Source: a virus. Taken from it: a stretch of 44,007 nt of DNA. Under the pieces are notes generated by a model. That model was given only the letters and a program-made list of their open reading frames with translations, did no database searches and was not told the DNA's origin. Numbering within the stretch: the first letter of the stretch is position 1; the number at the start of each line of letters is the position of its first letter. The position numbers were made by a program, and so were the translations under genes. Positions 8,451 to 17,369 of the stretch are shown in pieces. The stretch lies in the IMG/VR virus record IMGVR_UViG_3300042876_000049, positions 1-44,007 of that record, one strand, 5' to 3'.

Positions 8451-8684
8451 ATGCAATTATTTGAAATGTTTGACGCAGCTATTCCAGGTTATCAAGATGT
8501 AGCATCTGATAACTCTAAGCCAAAGTGGAAAGAAAGCCGCAAAACTAAATTGACGTTAAGACAAATTCGTAAATTACGTAAGATGTTAGACGTTAGAAAT
8601 TACGAAAAACAAAAGTATTTAAAGAAGGTTCATGAACAGTATGGACCGCAAGCAAACCCCGAAGCAGCACCTGGTGGGTTGTAA
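8451..8684 (+). CDS. Small basic head-module protein (conserved, between gp20 and core protein)
   Basis: A 77-residue protein with a basic helix-rich centre (KLTLRQIRKLRKMLDVRNYE then KQKYLKKVHEQYG) and a Pro/Gly-rich end. Small proteins of this look sit between portal and prohead-core genes in T4-type phages of water bacteria; their role is not known to me. The predicted late promoter is so close that the message may lack a leader. A strong terminator follows the gene. Confidence 0.75.
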   Translation: MQLFEMFDAAIPGYQDVASDNSKPKWKESRKTKLTLRQIRKLRKMLDVRNYEKQKYLKKVHEQYGPQANPEAAPGGL

Positions 8685-8710
8685 TTTGCATATTCTAGGC
8701 AAAAACGCAA

Positions 8711-8738
8711 AAAATGAGCACTTATTGTGCTCTTTTTT
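8711..8738 (+). terminator. Rho-independent terminator
   Basis: GAGCAC 8716-8721 pairs with GTGCTC 8727-8732 around TTATT, followed by six T; four A upstream extend the stem against the T-tract. It ends the portal-side transcript before the core/capsid genes restart. Confidence 0.85.
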
Positions 8739-8748
8739 ATGATAGCCA

Positions 8749-8755
8749 CTAAATA
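8749..8755 (+). promoter_or_regulatory. Late-promoter-like CTAAATA for the core-to-capsid genes
   Basis: CTAAATA sits just after the terminator and 34 bases ahead of the ATG at 8790, which has a clear AGGAG ribosome-binding site at 8778-8782. Confidence 0.5.
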
Positions 8756-8789
8756 ATTCTACAAAGCCATTCTACTTAGGAGATAAACA

Positions 8790-9635
8790 ATGGATAACAA
8801 AAAATTTGAAGCGTTGATCGAGTTAATCATCAACGAAAATGAAGAACAAGCAAAAGCATTGTTCCATGATATCGTGGTTGAGAAATCCCGCGAAATTTAT
8901 GAATCAATGATGTATGACGAAGGAATGGATGAAGGCATGGGCGGTCAAGTAGGTGATCTACTAGACGAAATCAATGCTGAAGAATCTGGTGTTGTTGAAG
9001 GTGATGACGAAGAAGAATTCGACATTGCTGCTGACGATGACGGTGAAGAAGAAATCGTTGACATCGAAGCTGACGGCGATATGGATGGCGGCGAAGAAGA
9101 CCTAGAAGGTCGTGTCGTTGAAATCGAAGACAAACTAGACCAGTTGATGGCTGAATTCGAAGAAATCATGGGCGGTGACGCAGGTGATGACGTAGAAGAC
9201 ATGGGCGGTGACGAAGACTTTGGCGCTGAAGAAGGCGAAGAAGATTTTGGCGGCGAAGAAGAAGCTATGATGGAAGCTGTTCAACTAAAGAAAATCGGTG
9301 GCGAAACTTATAACAAGTTTGGTCAAATGGGTGACAATGGTGATCAAACTAAGAGCCCAGGACTACAAGGTTCAGGTCAAGCTGGTATGGACAGCAAGCC
9401 AGTTAAATTCGCTGGTTCATCTGAGTCAGTCCCGACAAGTGCAAAAGCTCCAAGCAATGCGTACACTAAAGGTGAGACACAAGTTAAAGGCGCCGGTTCA
9501 TTCAAGAATGCTCCTGCTCAAAACAACTTCTCTGAGAAGGGCGAAAAAGCTCCTGCTCCAGTCAAGTCTCAAGCAACAGGCGTAAACGCAAAGAGCCCAG
9601 TAGCAGAATCACGTACTGCTAAGAAGCGTATCTAA
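8790..9635 (+). CDS. Very acidic prohead-core-like protein (gp67-like by position)
   Basis: The 281-residue protein has a helical start (MDNKKFEALIELIINENEEQ), then a very acidic D/E/G-rich stretch (about residues 45-165) and a Gly/Ser/Lys/Ala-rich disordered tail. T4 has a small acidic core protein, gp67, at this place; this one is much longer. I infer a scaffold or core component inside the prohead, probably cut by the gp21 protease, whose gene starts 17 bases downstream. The assignment rests on gene order and acidity, not on a recognised domain. Confidence 0.65.
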   Translation: MDNKKFEALIELIINENEEQAKALFHDIVVEKSREIYESMMYDEGMDEGMGGQVGDLLDEINAEESGVVEGDDEEEFDIAADDDGEEEIVDIEADGDMDGGEEDLEGRVVEIEDKLDQLMAEFEEIMGGDAGDDVEDMGGDEDFGAEEGEEDFGGEEEAMMEAVQLKKIGGETYNKFGQMGDNGDQTKSPGLQGSGQAGMDSKPVKFAGSSESVPTSAKAPSNAYTKGETQVKGAGSFKNAPAQNNFSEKGEKAPAPVKSQATGVNAKSPVAESRTAKKRI

Positions 9636-9652
9636 TCGGAATCTGAGAGAAA

Positions 9653-10297
9653 ATGGCTTTGTATCTCAAAGAACATCTAACTTTCGACAGAGCCGGAATG
9701 GTGGTCGAAAGTGAAGGTGAAGGCAAAGGAAAATCCCTTTATATGAAGGGTATTTTCATTCAGGGTGGGGTAAAAAACGCTAATGAGCGTGTTTACCCTG
9801 TTTCTGAAATCGAATCTGCCGTTAATACTCTCAACGAACAAATTACAGGTGGCTACTCAGTCTTAGGCGAAGTAGATCACCCTGATGATCTTAAAATTAA
9901 CTTAGACCGTGTTTCACATATGATTACATCTATGTGGATGGATGGTGCTAATGGCTTCGGCAAATTAAAGATTTTACCAACTCCAATGGGTCAGTTAGTG
10001 ACTACAATGTTAGAGTCTGGTGTCAAACTTGGCGTATCTAGTCGTGGTAGCGGTAACGTGAACGATATGGACGGCCGTGTCAGTGACTTTGAAATAGTTA
10101 CTGTGGATATTGTTGCTCAACCGAGCGCTCCAAATGCTTATCCAAAAGCAATTTATGAAGGTATGATGAATATGCGTCATGGTCATAAGATGTTGGATAT
10201 TGCGAAAGAAGCTCAGAGTGACAGAAAAGTACAGAGATATCTTCAAGAGGAAGTAATGCGCCTCATCAAGGATCTCAAAATTAATAAAGGGGATTAA
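9653..10297 (+). CDS. 21: Prohead core protease gp21
   Basis: The 214-residue protein is a herpesvirus-assemblin-like phage protease. Visible motifs are NANERVYP (about 42-49), the histidine box LGEVDHPDD (His76), the serine box LGVSSRGSG (Ser129/130) and VDIVAQPSAP (Asp152). It matures the capsid by cleaving scaffold and capsid precursors. It lies between the acidic core gene and the scaffold gene, two bases before the latter, as in T4. Length is the same as T4 gp21 (about 212). Confidence 0.95.
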   Translation: MALYLKEHLTFDRAGMVVESEGEGKGKSLYMKGIFIQGGVKNANERVYPVSEIESAVNTLNEQITGGYSVLGEVDHPDDLKINLDRVSHMITSMWMDGANGFGKLKILPTPMGQLVTTMLESGVKLGVSSRGSGNVNDMDGRVSDFEIVTVDIVAQPSAPNAYPKAIYEGMMNMRHGHKMLDIAKEAQSDRKVQRYLQEEVMRLIKDLKINKGD

Positions 10298-10299
10298 GC

Positions 10300-11400
10300 A
10301 TGTTAGATGCTATCAAACCATTACTTGAAAGTGGATTAATCAACCAAGAAACTTCACAGGCTCTTAACGAGGCGTGGGAATCAAAGTTGCTAGAAGCCCG
10401 CGAACAAGTACGTGCCGAACTTCGTGAAGAATTCGCACAACGTTACGAACACGATAGAGTCGTGATGGTTGAAGCCCTAGATAAGATGGTTACAGAAAGC
10501 CTATCAAGCGAAATTGAAGAATTCCGCGCTGAGAAGCAAGCAATGAATGAAGACCGTATTCAAGCACAGGTTAAGTTACGTGAAAGCGCAACAAAGTTCA
10601 ACAACTTCATGGTTACTAAACTAGCCGAAGAAATCAAAGAACTTCGTTCTGATCGCCAAATCGCCAAAGAGAGCCAGCAAAAGCTAGAGCAATTCATTGT
10701 TCACGCTTTAGCCCGCGAAATCAAGGAATTTGCACAGGACAAACAAGCTGTAGTTGAAGCAAAGGTTAAGTTAGTTGCTGAAGGTCGTTCACAATTAGAA
10801 GCATTGAAGTCACGTTTCGTTACTGAATCTGCTGCTCGTATGAACGCTGTTGTCACTAAACATCTAAAGGGTGAAATGTCTCAATTGAAAGAAGACATTA
10901 AAGTTGCTCGTGAGAACAACTTTGGTCGTCGTATTTTTGAATCATTCGCAAGTGAATTCTCAGTTACTCATTTAAATGACAAAGCTGAAACTCGCAAGCT
11001 ATTGAATCAACTTCAATTGAAAGATCAACAACTAGAAGAATCTATTCAACAAGTCAACAACGCTAAGAAATTAGTGGAGTCAAAAGAACGTGAAGTTCGC
11101 ATTATCAAAGAGTCTAATCTTCGTGAGAAGACTATGGCTGATTTGTTAGGTACTCTTAACGAGGAAAAAGCAAGCACAATGCGTAACTTACTAGAAAGTG
11201 TGCAGACTACCCGTCTACAAGCCGCTTTCGATAAGTATCTACCAGCAGTACTAAACACTGGCGCAGCAAAGAAGACTGAAAAGTCTACTTTGAGCGAAAG
11301 CGTTCAGGTTATTACTGGGGATAAACAAACTGTCAAACAAGAAATTGATATGAGTCAACGTGATAACGTTATTGATATCAAACGTCTGGCAGGGCTATAA
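10300..11400 (+). CDS. 22: Scaffold (prohead core) protein gp22
   Basis: The 366-residue protein is almost wholly charged helix/coiled coil (for example EQVRAELREEFAQRYEHD), the character of T4 gp22, which forms the internal scaffold and is degraded by gp21. Its start (two bases after the protease stop) and its place directly before the capsid gene support the call. It is longer than T4 gp22 (about 269). Confidence 0.85.
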   Translation: MLDAIKPLLESGLINQETSQALNEAWESKLLEAREQVRAELREEFAQRYEHDRVVMVEALDKMVTESLSSEIEEFRAEKQAMNEDRIQAQVKLRESATKFNNFMVTKLAEEIKELRSDRQIAKESQQKLEQFIVHALAREIKEFAQDKQAVVEAKVKLVAEGRSQLEALKSRFVTESAARMNAVVTKHLKGEMSQLKEDIKVARENNFGRRIFESFASEFSVTHLNDKAETRKLLNQLQLKDQQLEESIQQVNNAKKLVESKEREVRIIKESNLREKTMADLLGTLNEEKASTMRNLLESVQTTRLQAAFDKYLPAVLNTGAAKKTEKSTLSESVQVITGDKQTVKQEIDMSQRDNVIDIKRLAGL

Positions 11401-11430
11401 AATTAACGACATCTATAGGAGAATATTAAA

Positions 11431-12627
11431 ATGTCAAAAGTTCTATTAGAAAGCCGTTGGGGCGAAACCAAAGAGGCCCTGTTAGAAGGCTTAAAGGGCA
11501 CTCGCCGCTCAACAATGGGTGTGATCTTAGAAAACACCAAAAAACAGTTACTTGCTGAATCTACAGCCGGTACTACAACTGCAGGTAACATCGCTACATT
11601 AAACCGTGTGATTCTTCCTGTTATCCGTCGTGTAATGCCAACAGTTATCGCTAACGAGTTGGTAGGCGTTCAGCCAATGACTGGTCCAGTTGGTCAAATC
11701 CACACTCTACGTGTACGTTACGCTCAATCATTGACTGATAACAGTGCTGCACAAACTAGCGTAACAGCTGGTGAAGAAGCATTGAGCCCATTCAAGATCG
11801 CTCAAGCGTATTCACGTTCACCAAAGGATGCTACATCTTCTGATTACTATACTGCTAACAACACTGCTGCCCTAGAAGGCAACGGTGGTAAGCAGATCAG
11901 CGTTCAGATTCTACGTCAGGCTGTTGAAGCTAAGTCACGTAAGTTGCAAGCACGTTGGACATTCGAAGCTGCTCAAGACGCACAAAGCCAACATGGTATT
12001 GACGTTGAAGCAGAAATCATGGCCGCTTTAGCACAAGAAATTACTGCTGAAATCGACCAAGAAATCTTGTTGTCTCTACGTACATTGGCTACGACTGAGT
12101 ATACATACAACCAAGCTACTGTATCTGGTACAGCTACTTACGTTGGTGACGAACACGCTGCTCTAGCTGTTCTAATCAACCGTGTTGCTAACTTGATCGC
12201 TCAACGCACTCGTCGTGGCGCTGGTAACTGGGCTGTTGTTTCTTCTGCTGCATTGACAGTATTGCAATCTGCAACTACTTCTGCATTCGCACGTACAACA
12301 GAAGGTACTTTCGAAGCTCCTACAAACACTAAGTTTGTTGGTACATTGAACGGCGCAATGCGCGTGTTCGTTGACTCATACGCTCCTGACACTACACCAG
12401 TATTGGTTGGTTATAAGGGTTCTAGCGAAACTGATGCAGCGGCATTCTATTGCCCATACATCCCATTGATGTCTTCAGGCGTTGTCTTGGATCCGTCAAC
12501 ATTCGAACCAGTCGTGTCATTCATGACTCGTTATGGTTACATCGAATTGACTAACACAGCATCTAGCTTCGGTAACGCTGCTGATTACGTTGGTGAAATC
12601 GCTGTTCAAAACTTGACATTCCAATAA
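11431..12627 (+). CDS. 23: Major capsid protein gp23
   Basis: The 398-residue protein carries T4-type capsid landmarks: NRVILPVIRRVMPTVIANEL, GVQPMTGPVGQIHTLRVRY, WTFEAAQDAQSQHGIDVEAE, INRVANLIAQRTRRGAGNW and PYIPLMSSGVVLDPSTFEP. The HK97-fold shell protein is shorter than T4 gp23 (521), lacking much of the insertion domain. Its message has a good AGGAG site and ends in two hairpins, the second a strong terminator. Confidence 0.95.
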   Translation: MSKVLLESRWGETKEALLEGLKGTRRSTMGVILENTKKQLLAESTAGTTTAGNIATLNRVILPVIRRVMPTVIANELVGVQPMTGPVGQIHTLRVRYAQSLTDNSAAQTSVTAGEEALSPFKIAQAYSRSPKDATSSDYYTANNTAALEGNGGKQISVQILRQAVEAKSRKLQARWTFEAAQDAQSQHGIDVEAEIMAALAQEITAEIDQEILLSLRTLATTEYTYNQATVSGTATYVGDEHAALAVLINRVANLIAQRTRRGAGNWAVVSSAALTVLQSATTSAFARTTEGTFEAPTNTKFVGTLNGAMRVFVDSYAPDTTPVLVGYKGSSETDAAAFYCPYIPLMSSGVVLDPSTFEPVVSFMTRYGYIELTNTASSFGNAADYVGEIAVQNLTFQ

Positions 12628-12651
12628 AATCGGAATCTTCTTGTTCGGGAG

Positions 12652-12669
12652 CACAGACTACGGTCTGTG
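12652..12669 (+). other. TACG-loop hairpin in the gp23 3' untranslated region
   Basis: CACAGAC pairs with GTCTGTG around TACG, a UNCG-class tetraloop. It sits between the capsid stop and the terminator and may protect the abundant capsid mRNA from 3' exonucleases. Confidence 0.6.
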
Positions 12670-12684
12670 TTACGGGAAGGAACT

Positions 12685-12709
12685 AAAGAGCACTTCGGTG
12701 CTCTTTTTT
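12685..12709 (+). terminator. Rho-independent terminator after gp23
   Basis: AAAGAGCAC 12685-12693 pairs with GTGCTCTTT 12698-12706 around TTCG, with further T residues: a very stable UUCG-capped terminator closing the capsid operon. Confidence 0.9.
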
Positions 12710-12725
12710 ACGGCTATCGAAAGGT

Positions 12726-12733
12726 GATAAATA
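12726..12733 (+). promoter_or_regulatory. Late-promoter-like GATAAATA, five bases from the ATG
   Basis: GATAAATA then five bases then ATG at 12739; by T4 late-promoter spacing transcription would start on the ATG itself. Confidence 0.55.
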
Positions 12734-12738
12734 TAAGC

Positions 12739-13785
12739 ATGGCAAATAGATATTGGGTTGGCGGTACAGGCACATGGGATACTACTAGTACCACAAATTG
12801 GTCAGCTTCTACCGGAGGTGCAAGTGGTGCATCAGTACCTACGGCATCTGACTCTGTATTCTTTGACCAAGCAGCCACGTACACTGTGACAATGACAGGT
12901 GCTCTAGCTTGTTTAGATATAACTGTTTCTGCGGGTACAGTGACTTTTGCAACAGGAACAAGTCCAACGATTGCAATTAGTGGATCAATGTCGTTAGTTG
13001 CCGGAACAGTATGGAGTTCTACTGGGTTAGTTACATTTAATTCGACAGCAACTGGAAAAACAATTACAACAAACGGAGTATCAATCAGTGCTGGTATTAC
13101 GTTTAATGGTGTAGGTGGTGCATGGACTCTTGGCAGCGCATTAACTACAGCAGGTGCAATAACTGTTACTAATGGCAGTTTCAACGCTTCTACTTACGCA
13201 GTTACCGCAGCAAGTCTATCGTCTTCTAATACTAACATACGTACAATTGCAGTGGGTTCTGGTAAATGGACTCTTACTACCGGCGGGTGGCAGACAACAA
13301 CATCTACGAACCTTACTATTACGGGCACAGGAACAATCAGCTTGACTAGTGCATCTTCGAAGTCTTTTGCAGGGGGAAGTAAATCCTATTCAGGCATTAC
13401 CTTGGACCAAGGTGGTGCAGGTGCATTGACTATTAGTGGTAGTAATACATTCAAAGATATTACTAACACATACAGTACAGTTGGGGCAACAATTGTTGCT
13501 TTCAGTGGTGGTACAACTACTACTTTTACCTCGTTTAACTTGACGGGTACTGCTGGAAAAGTTTGTACGTTTGGATCATCTACAACGACCCCTGCAATTT
13601 TACAGAAACCCTCAGCATGGCTAATGGGTGCAAACTCTGTTGACCAAGGAGACAACATTGGATTGTCGTTTACGGCAGGGGGCGGTATTGATTATGTAGC
13701 AGTCAGTTTTATTACTGGGGTAGTTATTACATCGGGTATTAGCCTAAGTGGCATGTCAATAAGTGGTGGAGTAACATTTGCATGA
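12739..13785 (+). CDS. Beta-rich virion surface protein (RYWVGG family)
   Basis: The 348-residue protein begins MANRYWVGGTGTWDTTSTTN and then SVFFDQAATYT, a start shared by phage structural proteins. The rest is Thr/Ser/Gly-rich with alternating short strands, as in beta-helix or decoration proteins. Placed directly after gp23 it may be a head fibre or decoration protein; a tail fibre role is equally possible. The upstream frame continues to a GTG at 12667, but that start would lie inside the gp23 terminator, so ATG 12739 is chosen. It overlaps the next gene by four bases (ATGA). Confidence 0.7.
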   Translation: MANRYWVGGTGTWDTTSTTNWSASTGGASGASVPTASDSVFFDQAATYTVTMTGALACLDITVSAGTVTFATGTSPTIAISGSMSLVAGTVWSSTGLVTFNSTATGKTITTNGVSISAGITFNGVGGAWTLGSALTTAGAITVTNGSFNASTYAVTAASLSSSNTNIRTIAVGSGKWTLTTGGWQTTTSTNLTITGTGTISLTSASSKSFAGGSKSYSGITLDQGGAGALTISGSNTFKDITNTYSTVGATIVAFSGGTTTTFTSFNLTGTAGKVCTFGSSTTTPAILQKPSAWLMGANSVDQGDNIGLSFTAGGGIDYVAVSFITGVVITSGISLSGMSISGGVTFA

Positions 13786-14153
13786 TAGTGTTAGCACCGA
13801 TCTCTGTAGGTGAACTGATTGACAAGATCACTATTCTAGAACTTAAATTGTTGTTCATTGCGGATCCTCTCAAACGAGCAAACGTAATGATTGAACATGG
13901 ACATCTATGTTCTACTCTTGAGTTATTGAATCTACCTGACGTAACTGACTTGCGCTCACAGTTGTATGAAGTAAACAAAGAGTTATGGCACATCGAGAAT
14001 TACAAACGTGATTCTGAAAAGAATCAGGAGTTTGGTGATGGTTTCATCAATGCAGCAAGACAAGTCTATATGAAAAACGACATTCGAGCTAGTATTAAGA
14101 AACAGATCAACGAATTAGTTGGCTCTACTATCGTTGAAGAAAAAAGTTATTGA
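13782..14153 (+). CDS. DUF6165-family protein
   Basis: The 123-residue protein shows the family pattern: PISVGELIDKITILELKLLF at the start, RSQLYEVNKELWHIEN in the middle, INAARQVYMKNDIRASIKKQ and the end GSTIVEEKSY. The family is found near lipopolysaccharide and glycan genes in bacteria and its activity is unknown to me. It is translationally coupled to the preceding surface protein by an ATGA overlap, which hints at a link to the virion surface or its modification. Its 3' end overlaps the convergent minus-strand gene by seven bases. Confidence 0.7.
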   Translation: MIVLAPISVGELIDKITILELKLLFIADPLKRANVMIEHGHLCSTLELLNLPDVTDLRSQLYEVNKELWHIENYKRDSEKNQEFGDGFINAARQVYMKNDIRASIKKQINELVGSTIVEEKSY

Positions 14154-15067
14154 CTAATTCTCAGTGATTCAAAATCAGTGATATTCTCTCTATTAAGAAG
14201 ATCCAAATTAGCGTGATGCCAATCTAGTAGTCGACGGTAAAACTCCTCTTTCTTATCTACGATCATAAACTCTCTAGCCATGTATTCAGGGTCTTGAAAA
14301 ATTTGTTGATAAAATAGAGGATTAGCACGATGTGTGTTTATAGTTCTATTAACCCCCGGATGGTAATGTTTGATAGGAAACGTCACATTCTTATATCGTT
14401 GATATATCTCACTTATCGGCTGTTCAAATACCCATTCAATAGAGGGTACCGACATTGAGTGTTGTTTTAACAATACTTCTAGTCTAATAATATGAGTATC
14501 GGTTATGCTATTCTCACTCATATATTCCTCAACCAGTCTTATGATTTTTTGTTCTCTAGTGGGTATAGATTTACTGTTCAGTATAAATAAAAACTGTTTT
14601 AACTTCCCTTTATTTTTAACACATAATAGTGCTCGGGTGTACTGTCTCCATTGAATGGGTGCAAAAAGTACCCAAGTTTTTTTCTCTGTGTAACTTCTTT
14701 GAGTTAACAATTCTAATTGTAGATGGTGTGCTCGAAACAACGGGATACTACACGTATCAAAATATTGTTCAGCTTCACTAATAGATTCTTCAGTAATCTT
14801 ACCTTGTTCAATCAAAAAGTCAATGATTTCTGATCTAGATACTATACTTGCAGGGATAGTATTAAATATACTGCTATACAAGTTAGGATAATTAACAATT
14901 GTTCGATTCAAAACCGAGTCATACTGAGTATTGGTAGGATTGTTGTATACAGAAGAATATTGTGTTATTAGACTAGACATGAACTCACCTCCCTCTCCAC
15001 CTTGATATAGTAAGAACGCCTGAGGTCTATCTAGCAGTGTATTAAATCGATCAATTAAATTGGTCAT
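14147..15067 (-). CDS. Protein of unknown function
   Basis: A 306-residue protein that I do not recognise. Near its start is FLLYQGGEGGEFMSSLI, a hydrophobic strand followed by a Gly/Glu loop and helix that could be a nucleotide- or donor-binding turn, loosely like sulfotransferase or kinase loops but without a true P-loop. Later parts are mixed helix/strand with many aromatic residues (IKHYHPGVNRTINTHRANP). I chose ATG 15067 because the TATAAATA at 15080-15073 would start transcription there; the longer open frame to 15175 would run into the neighbouring gene. ATG 15073 is another candidate. It is convergent with the DUF6165 gene. Confidence 0.6.
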   Translation of the reverse strand: MTNLIDRFNTLLDRPQAFLLYQGGEGGEFMSSLITQYSSVYNNPTNTQYDSVLNRTIVNYPNLYSSIFNTIPASIVSRSEIIDFLIEQGKITEESISEAEQYFDTCSIPLFRAHHLQLELLTQRSYTEKKTWVLFAPIQWRQYTRALLCVKNKGKLKQFLFILNSKSIPTREQKIIRLVEEYMSENSITDTHIIRLEVLLKQHSMSVPSIEWVFEQPISEIYQRYKNVTFPIKHYHPGVNRTINTHRANPLFYQQIFQDPEYMAREFMIVDKKEEFYRRLLDWHHANLDLLNRENITDFESLRISQ

Positions 15068-15072
15068 TAACA

Positions 15073-15080
15073 TATTTATA
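15073..15080 (-). promoter_or_regulatory. Exact T4-type late promoter TATAAATA (minus strand)
   Basis: The minus strand reads TATAAATA then five bases then ATG at 15067. This is the exact T4 late -10 consensus and predicts a leaderless message. Confidence 0.6.
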
Positions 15081-15083
15081 AGG

Positions 15084-15449
15084 TTAAATTGTAACATCAG
15101 CATCAACTGTGATGTTGAGTATTGACTTCTTCTTCTCTCGTAGTTTCTTTTGATGCAATCTACTACAGTTGGCACAGACCGTAGTTAAGTTGCTTTTTTC
15201 TTTGTTCTTCTTGTCTCCATCTTTGTACACTATGTCAAGTTGACATTTATCTTGTGGTACAAAGCTACATACCTCACATGTATTCTTCTTGTTAAGCAAG
15301 TATCCATGCTTAGGGTTGTATGCTGCCTTGCTGCATTCAACACAGTATTTGTGCCACTTCTTAAACCCATGCTTGCTCATACCGTTGGGCTTTGCTAAGT
15401 TGATGTTACAGTTACTACAGAAAGGTCTATGTGGTTGTTGTGTGAGCAT
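15084..15449 (-). CDS. Degenerate HNH-like zinc protein
   Basis: The 121-residue protein has four CxxC pairs: FCSNC, YCVEC, CEVC and CANC. The last two frame the HNH fold found in phage endonucleases, where the usual sequence is like LDVDHIDGD...CANCHRL. Here it reads CQLDIVYKDGDKKNKEKSN and VCANCSRLHQ, so the catalytic histidine is Tyr and the later histidine is Ser. The zinc scaffold is kept but cleavage is unlikely. It may be a decayed homing endonuclease or a repurposed DNA-binding protein. TATAAATA lies four bases upstream of the ATG. Confidence 0.7.
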   Translation of the reverse strand: MLTQQPHRPFCSNCNINLAKPNGMSKHGFKKWHKYCVECSKAAYNPKHGYLLNKKNTCEVCSFVPQDKCQLDIVYKDGDKKNKEKSNLTTVCANCSRLHQKKLREKKKSILNITVDADVTI

Positions 15450-15453
15450 GTAG

Positions 15454-15461
15454 TATTTATA
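15454..15461 (-). promoter_or_regulatory. Exact T4-type late promoter TATAAATA (minus strand)
   Basis: The minus strand reads TATAAATA, four bases, then ATG at 15449. Confidence 0.6.
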
Positions 15462-15507
15462 AAGATCTCCTGGGTACTTTTTTCGTCATTTTTATTTTGG
15501 CTTTATT

Positions 15508-15515
15508 GATAAATA
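15508..15515 (+). promoter_or_regulatory. Late-promoter-like GATAAATA for the first fibre gene
   Basis: GATAAATA lies 28 bases before the ATG at 15544, in an AT-rich stretch. Confidence 0.5.
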
Positions 15516-15543
15516 TATTATAACAAATAAACCAGGATACTCT

Positions 15544-17361
15544 ATGGCAGCAGACAAATTCAATTCTCTCACTGGCTATTCCGTCGGAATACCTGCCGTC
15601 TCAGTAATTGATGCTAATGGAAACGTTGTTTCCAACTTTTTAAATCTATCAGGTAACGTTTCAGCTAACAAAGTCTATGCTAATAGTTTTTTCTATAGTA
15701 ACGGACAGCCCTTTAACGCGAATCCAGGTGGCACTAACACACAGCTTCAGTTCAATGATAACAACACGTTAGGTGGTATTCCCAATGTCACTTGGAATGG
15801 CAGTACATTAACGTTAGGTACCGTCTCTGCTGTTTCTATCGGGGGCGGTGTTAACGGATACGTTCTTCAAACTGACGGTACTGGTAACCTGTCTTGGACA
15901 GCCCAGACAGGTGGAGGCGGTGGCAATGGATCACCCGGTGGTTCAAATACTCAAGTTCAGTTTAATGATGCAGGCACATTTAATGGGGATGCGGGATTTA
16001 CGTATAACAAGTTAACTAACACCTTAAACGTAGAAAACATTGCTGCTGGTAACTCTCCTGATGATACTGTTAACATTGCAGGAAATTTAAGTGTTACTGG
16101 TGATCTTATTGTAAATGATGTTGCATCTGTTGGAAATCTTTCTACAACCGGAAATGTAGTAGGTGAGTATTTAGTTGGTAACGGCTATTATATTACGGGT
16201 CTAACAACTGACATTGCTAACTACGTTGCACAACCTATTCAATCAAACATTACGTCTGTCGGTACTCTGACTGGCTTATCATTATCTGGTAACGTAACCA
16301 GTACTGCCAACATTGCTATTTCAGGTGACTATTCTGGGTCTAATTTAAGTTTAGGGGCAAACCTCTCAGCTTCAAATGGTGCTTTTAGAAATTTAGTAAC
16401 TATTGGCAGTAACTTAACAATCAACAACTCTGCGGTTCTACGTATTGCAGGTAATCTAAACGCTGCAGGGAGTCCAGACATTAGTTTAGGAACACTGGGA
16501 AATATTCATATCACTGGTGGTTCTGGTGGACAAGTTATCACTACTGATGGCACAGGTAACCTATACTGGGGTACTGGCGGCGGTGGCGGCGGTGGCACAC
16601 CTGGTGGTAATAATCAATCTGTGCAGTTTAATAACGGCGGAGACTTTGGTGGGGTAAACACATTCACTTTTGATAGTAGTAGTGGTTTGCTAACCGTTCC
16701 TAAAATCAAAAGTAACAGCACAGCTAACTTTCAAGGCGCATCAAGTGTTAATTTAGGTAATGTAGGTAACCTACATATCAGCGGAGGCTTAAACGGATAC
16801 GTTCTTCAAACTGACGGGTCTGGAAACCTTAGTTGGTCTGCAGGTGGTGGCGGTGGAAATGGAACCCCTGGTGGTTCAAATACGCAAGTACAGTTTAATG
16901 ATAATGAAAACTTTGGTGGCAGCGCCTACTTTACATTCAACAACTATACTAACACATTGCAAGTTGGTGGTAATCTTATTGCAAATAGCTTCCAAATGGG
17001 AGCAGGAGCATATAAATGGTCAACTAGCTTAGTCTACTTTGCAACTACAGTAAGTAACTCACCGCAACAAGCTCTTTATTCAATTCCAGTAAGTGAAATC
17101 TCAGGAGTTGAGTTTGAAATTATTGCAACTGAACCAGCTGGCCCAAGTAGACAATCATGTAAAATTAGTTCTCTCTACTATGATGGTACAGTTCAATTTA
17201 CTGAATACGGTAGCTTGTTTGTCAACGGTGGCGTTGGAAACTTCGAAGTAGATTATGACGCTGGTAACATTGTAACACCTCCGTCATTAGTATTAATGGT
17301 AACTCCAAATACTAGTAATCCAGTAACATATAAAATGTTGATTACACAGTTCGCACCTTAA
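15544..17361 (+). CDS. Repetitive tail-fibre-like protein 1
   Basis: The 605-residue protein begins KFNSLTGYSVGIPAVSVIDA, a start shared with the two downstream genes. The body is built of short Gly/Asn/Thr-rich strand repeats; NGYVLQTDGTGNLSW-type and GGSNTQVQFND-type motifs recur several times. The last 110 residues (from about YFATTVSNSPQQALYS) form a non-repetitive strand-rich C-terminal domain that probably binds a receptor or trimerises. The whole resembles beta-structured fibre shafts of aquatic T4-type phages. It has its own late promoter. Confidence 0.75.
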   Translation: MAADKFNSLTGYSVGIPAVSVIDANGNVVSNFLNLSGNVSANKVYANSFFYSNGQPFNANPGGTNTQLQFNDNNTLGGIPNVTWNGSTLTLGTVSAVSIGGGVNGYVLQTDGTGNLSWTAQTGGGGGNGSPGGSNTQVQFNDAGTFNGDAGFTYNKLTNTLNVENIAAGNSPDDTVNIAGNLSVTGDLIVNDVASVGNLSTTGNVVGEYLVGNGYYITGLTTDIANYVAQPIQSNITSVGTLTGLSLSGNVTSTANIAISGDYSGSNLSLGANLSASNGAFRNLVTIGSNLTINNSAVLRIAGNLNAAGSPDISLGTLGNIHITGGSGGQVITTDGTGNLYWGTGGGGGGGTPGGNNQSVQFNNGGDFGGVNTFTFDSSSGLLTVPKIKSNSTANFQGASSVNLGNVGNLHISGGLNGYVLQTDGSGNLSWSAGGGGGNGTPGGSNTQVQFNDNENFGGSAYFTFNNYTNTLQVGGNLIANSFQMGAGAYKWSTSLVYFATTVSNSPQQALYSIPVSEISGVEFEIIATEPAGPSRQSCKISSLYYDGTVQFTEYGSLFVNGGVGNFEVDYDAGNIVTPPSLVLMVTPNTSNPVTYKMLITQFAP

Positions 17362-17369
17362 GGTGTTTA

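Noticed and set aside
12667-12738. Upstream GTG start for the beta-rich surface protein
   Set aside because: The start lies inside the gp23 terminator region and before the late promoter, so those codons would not be translated.
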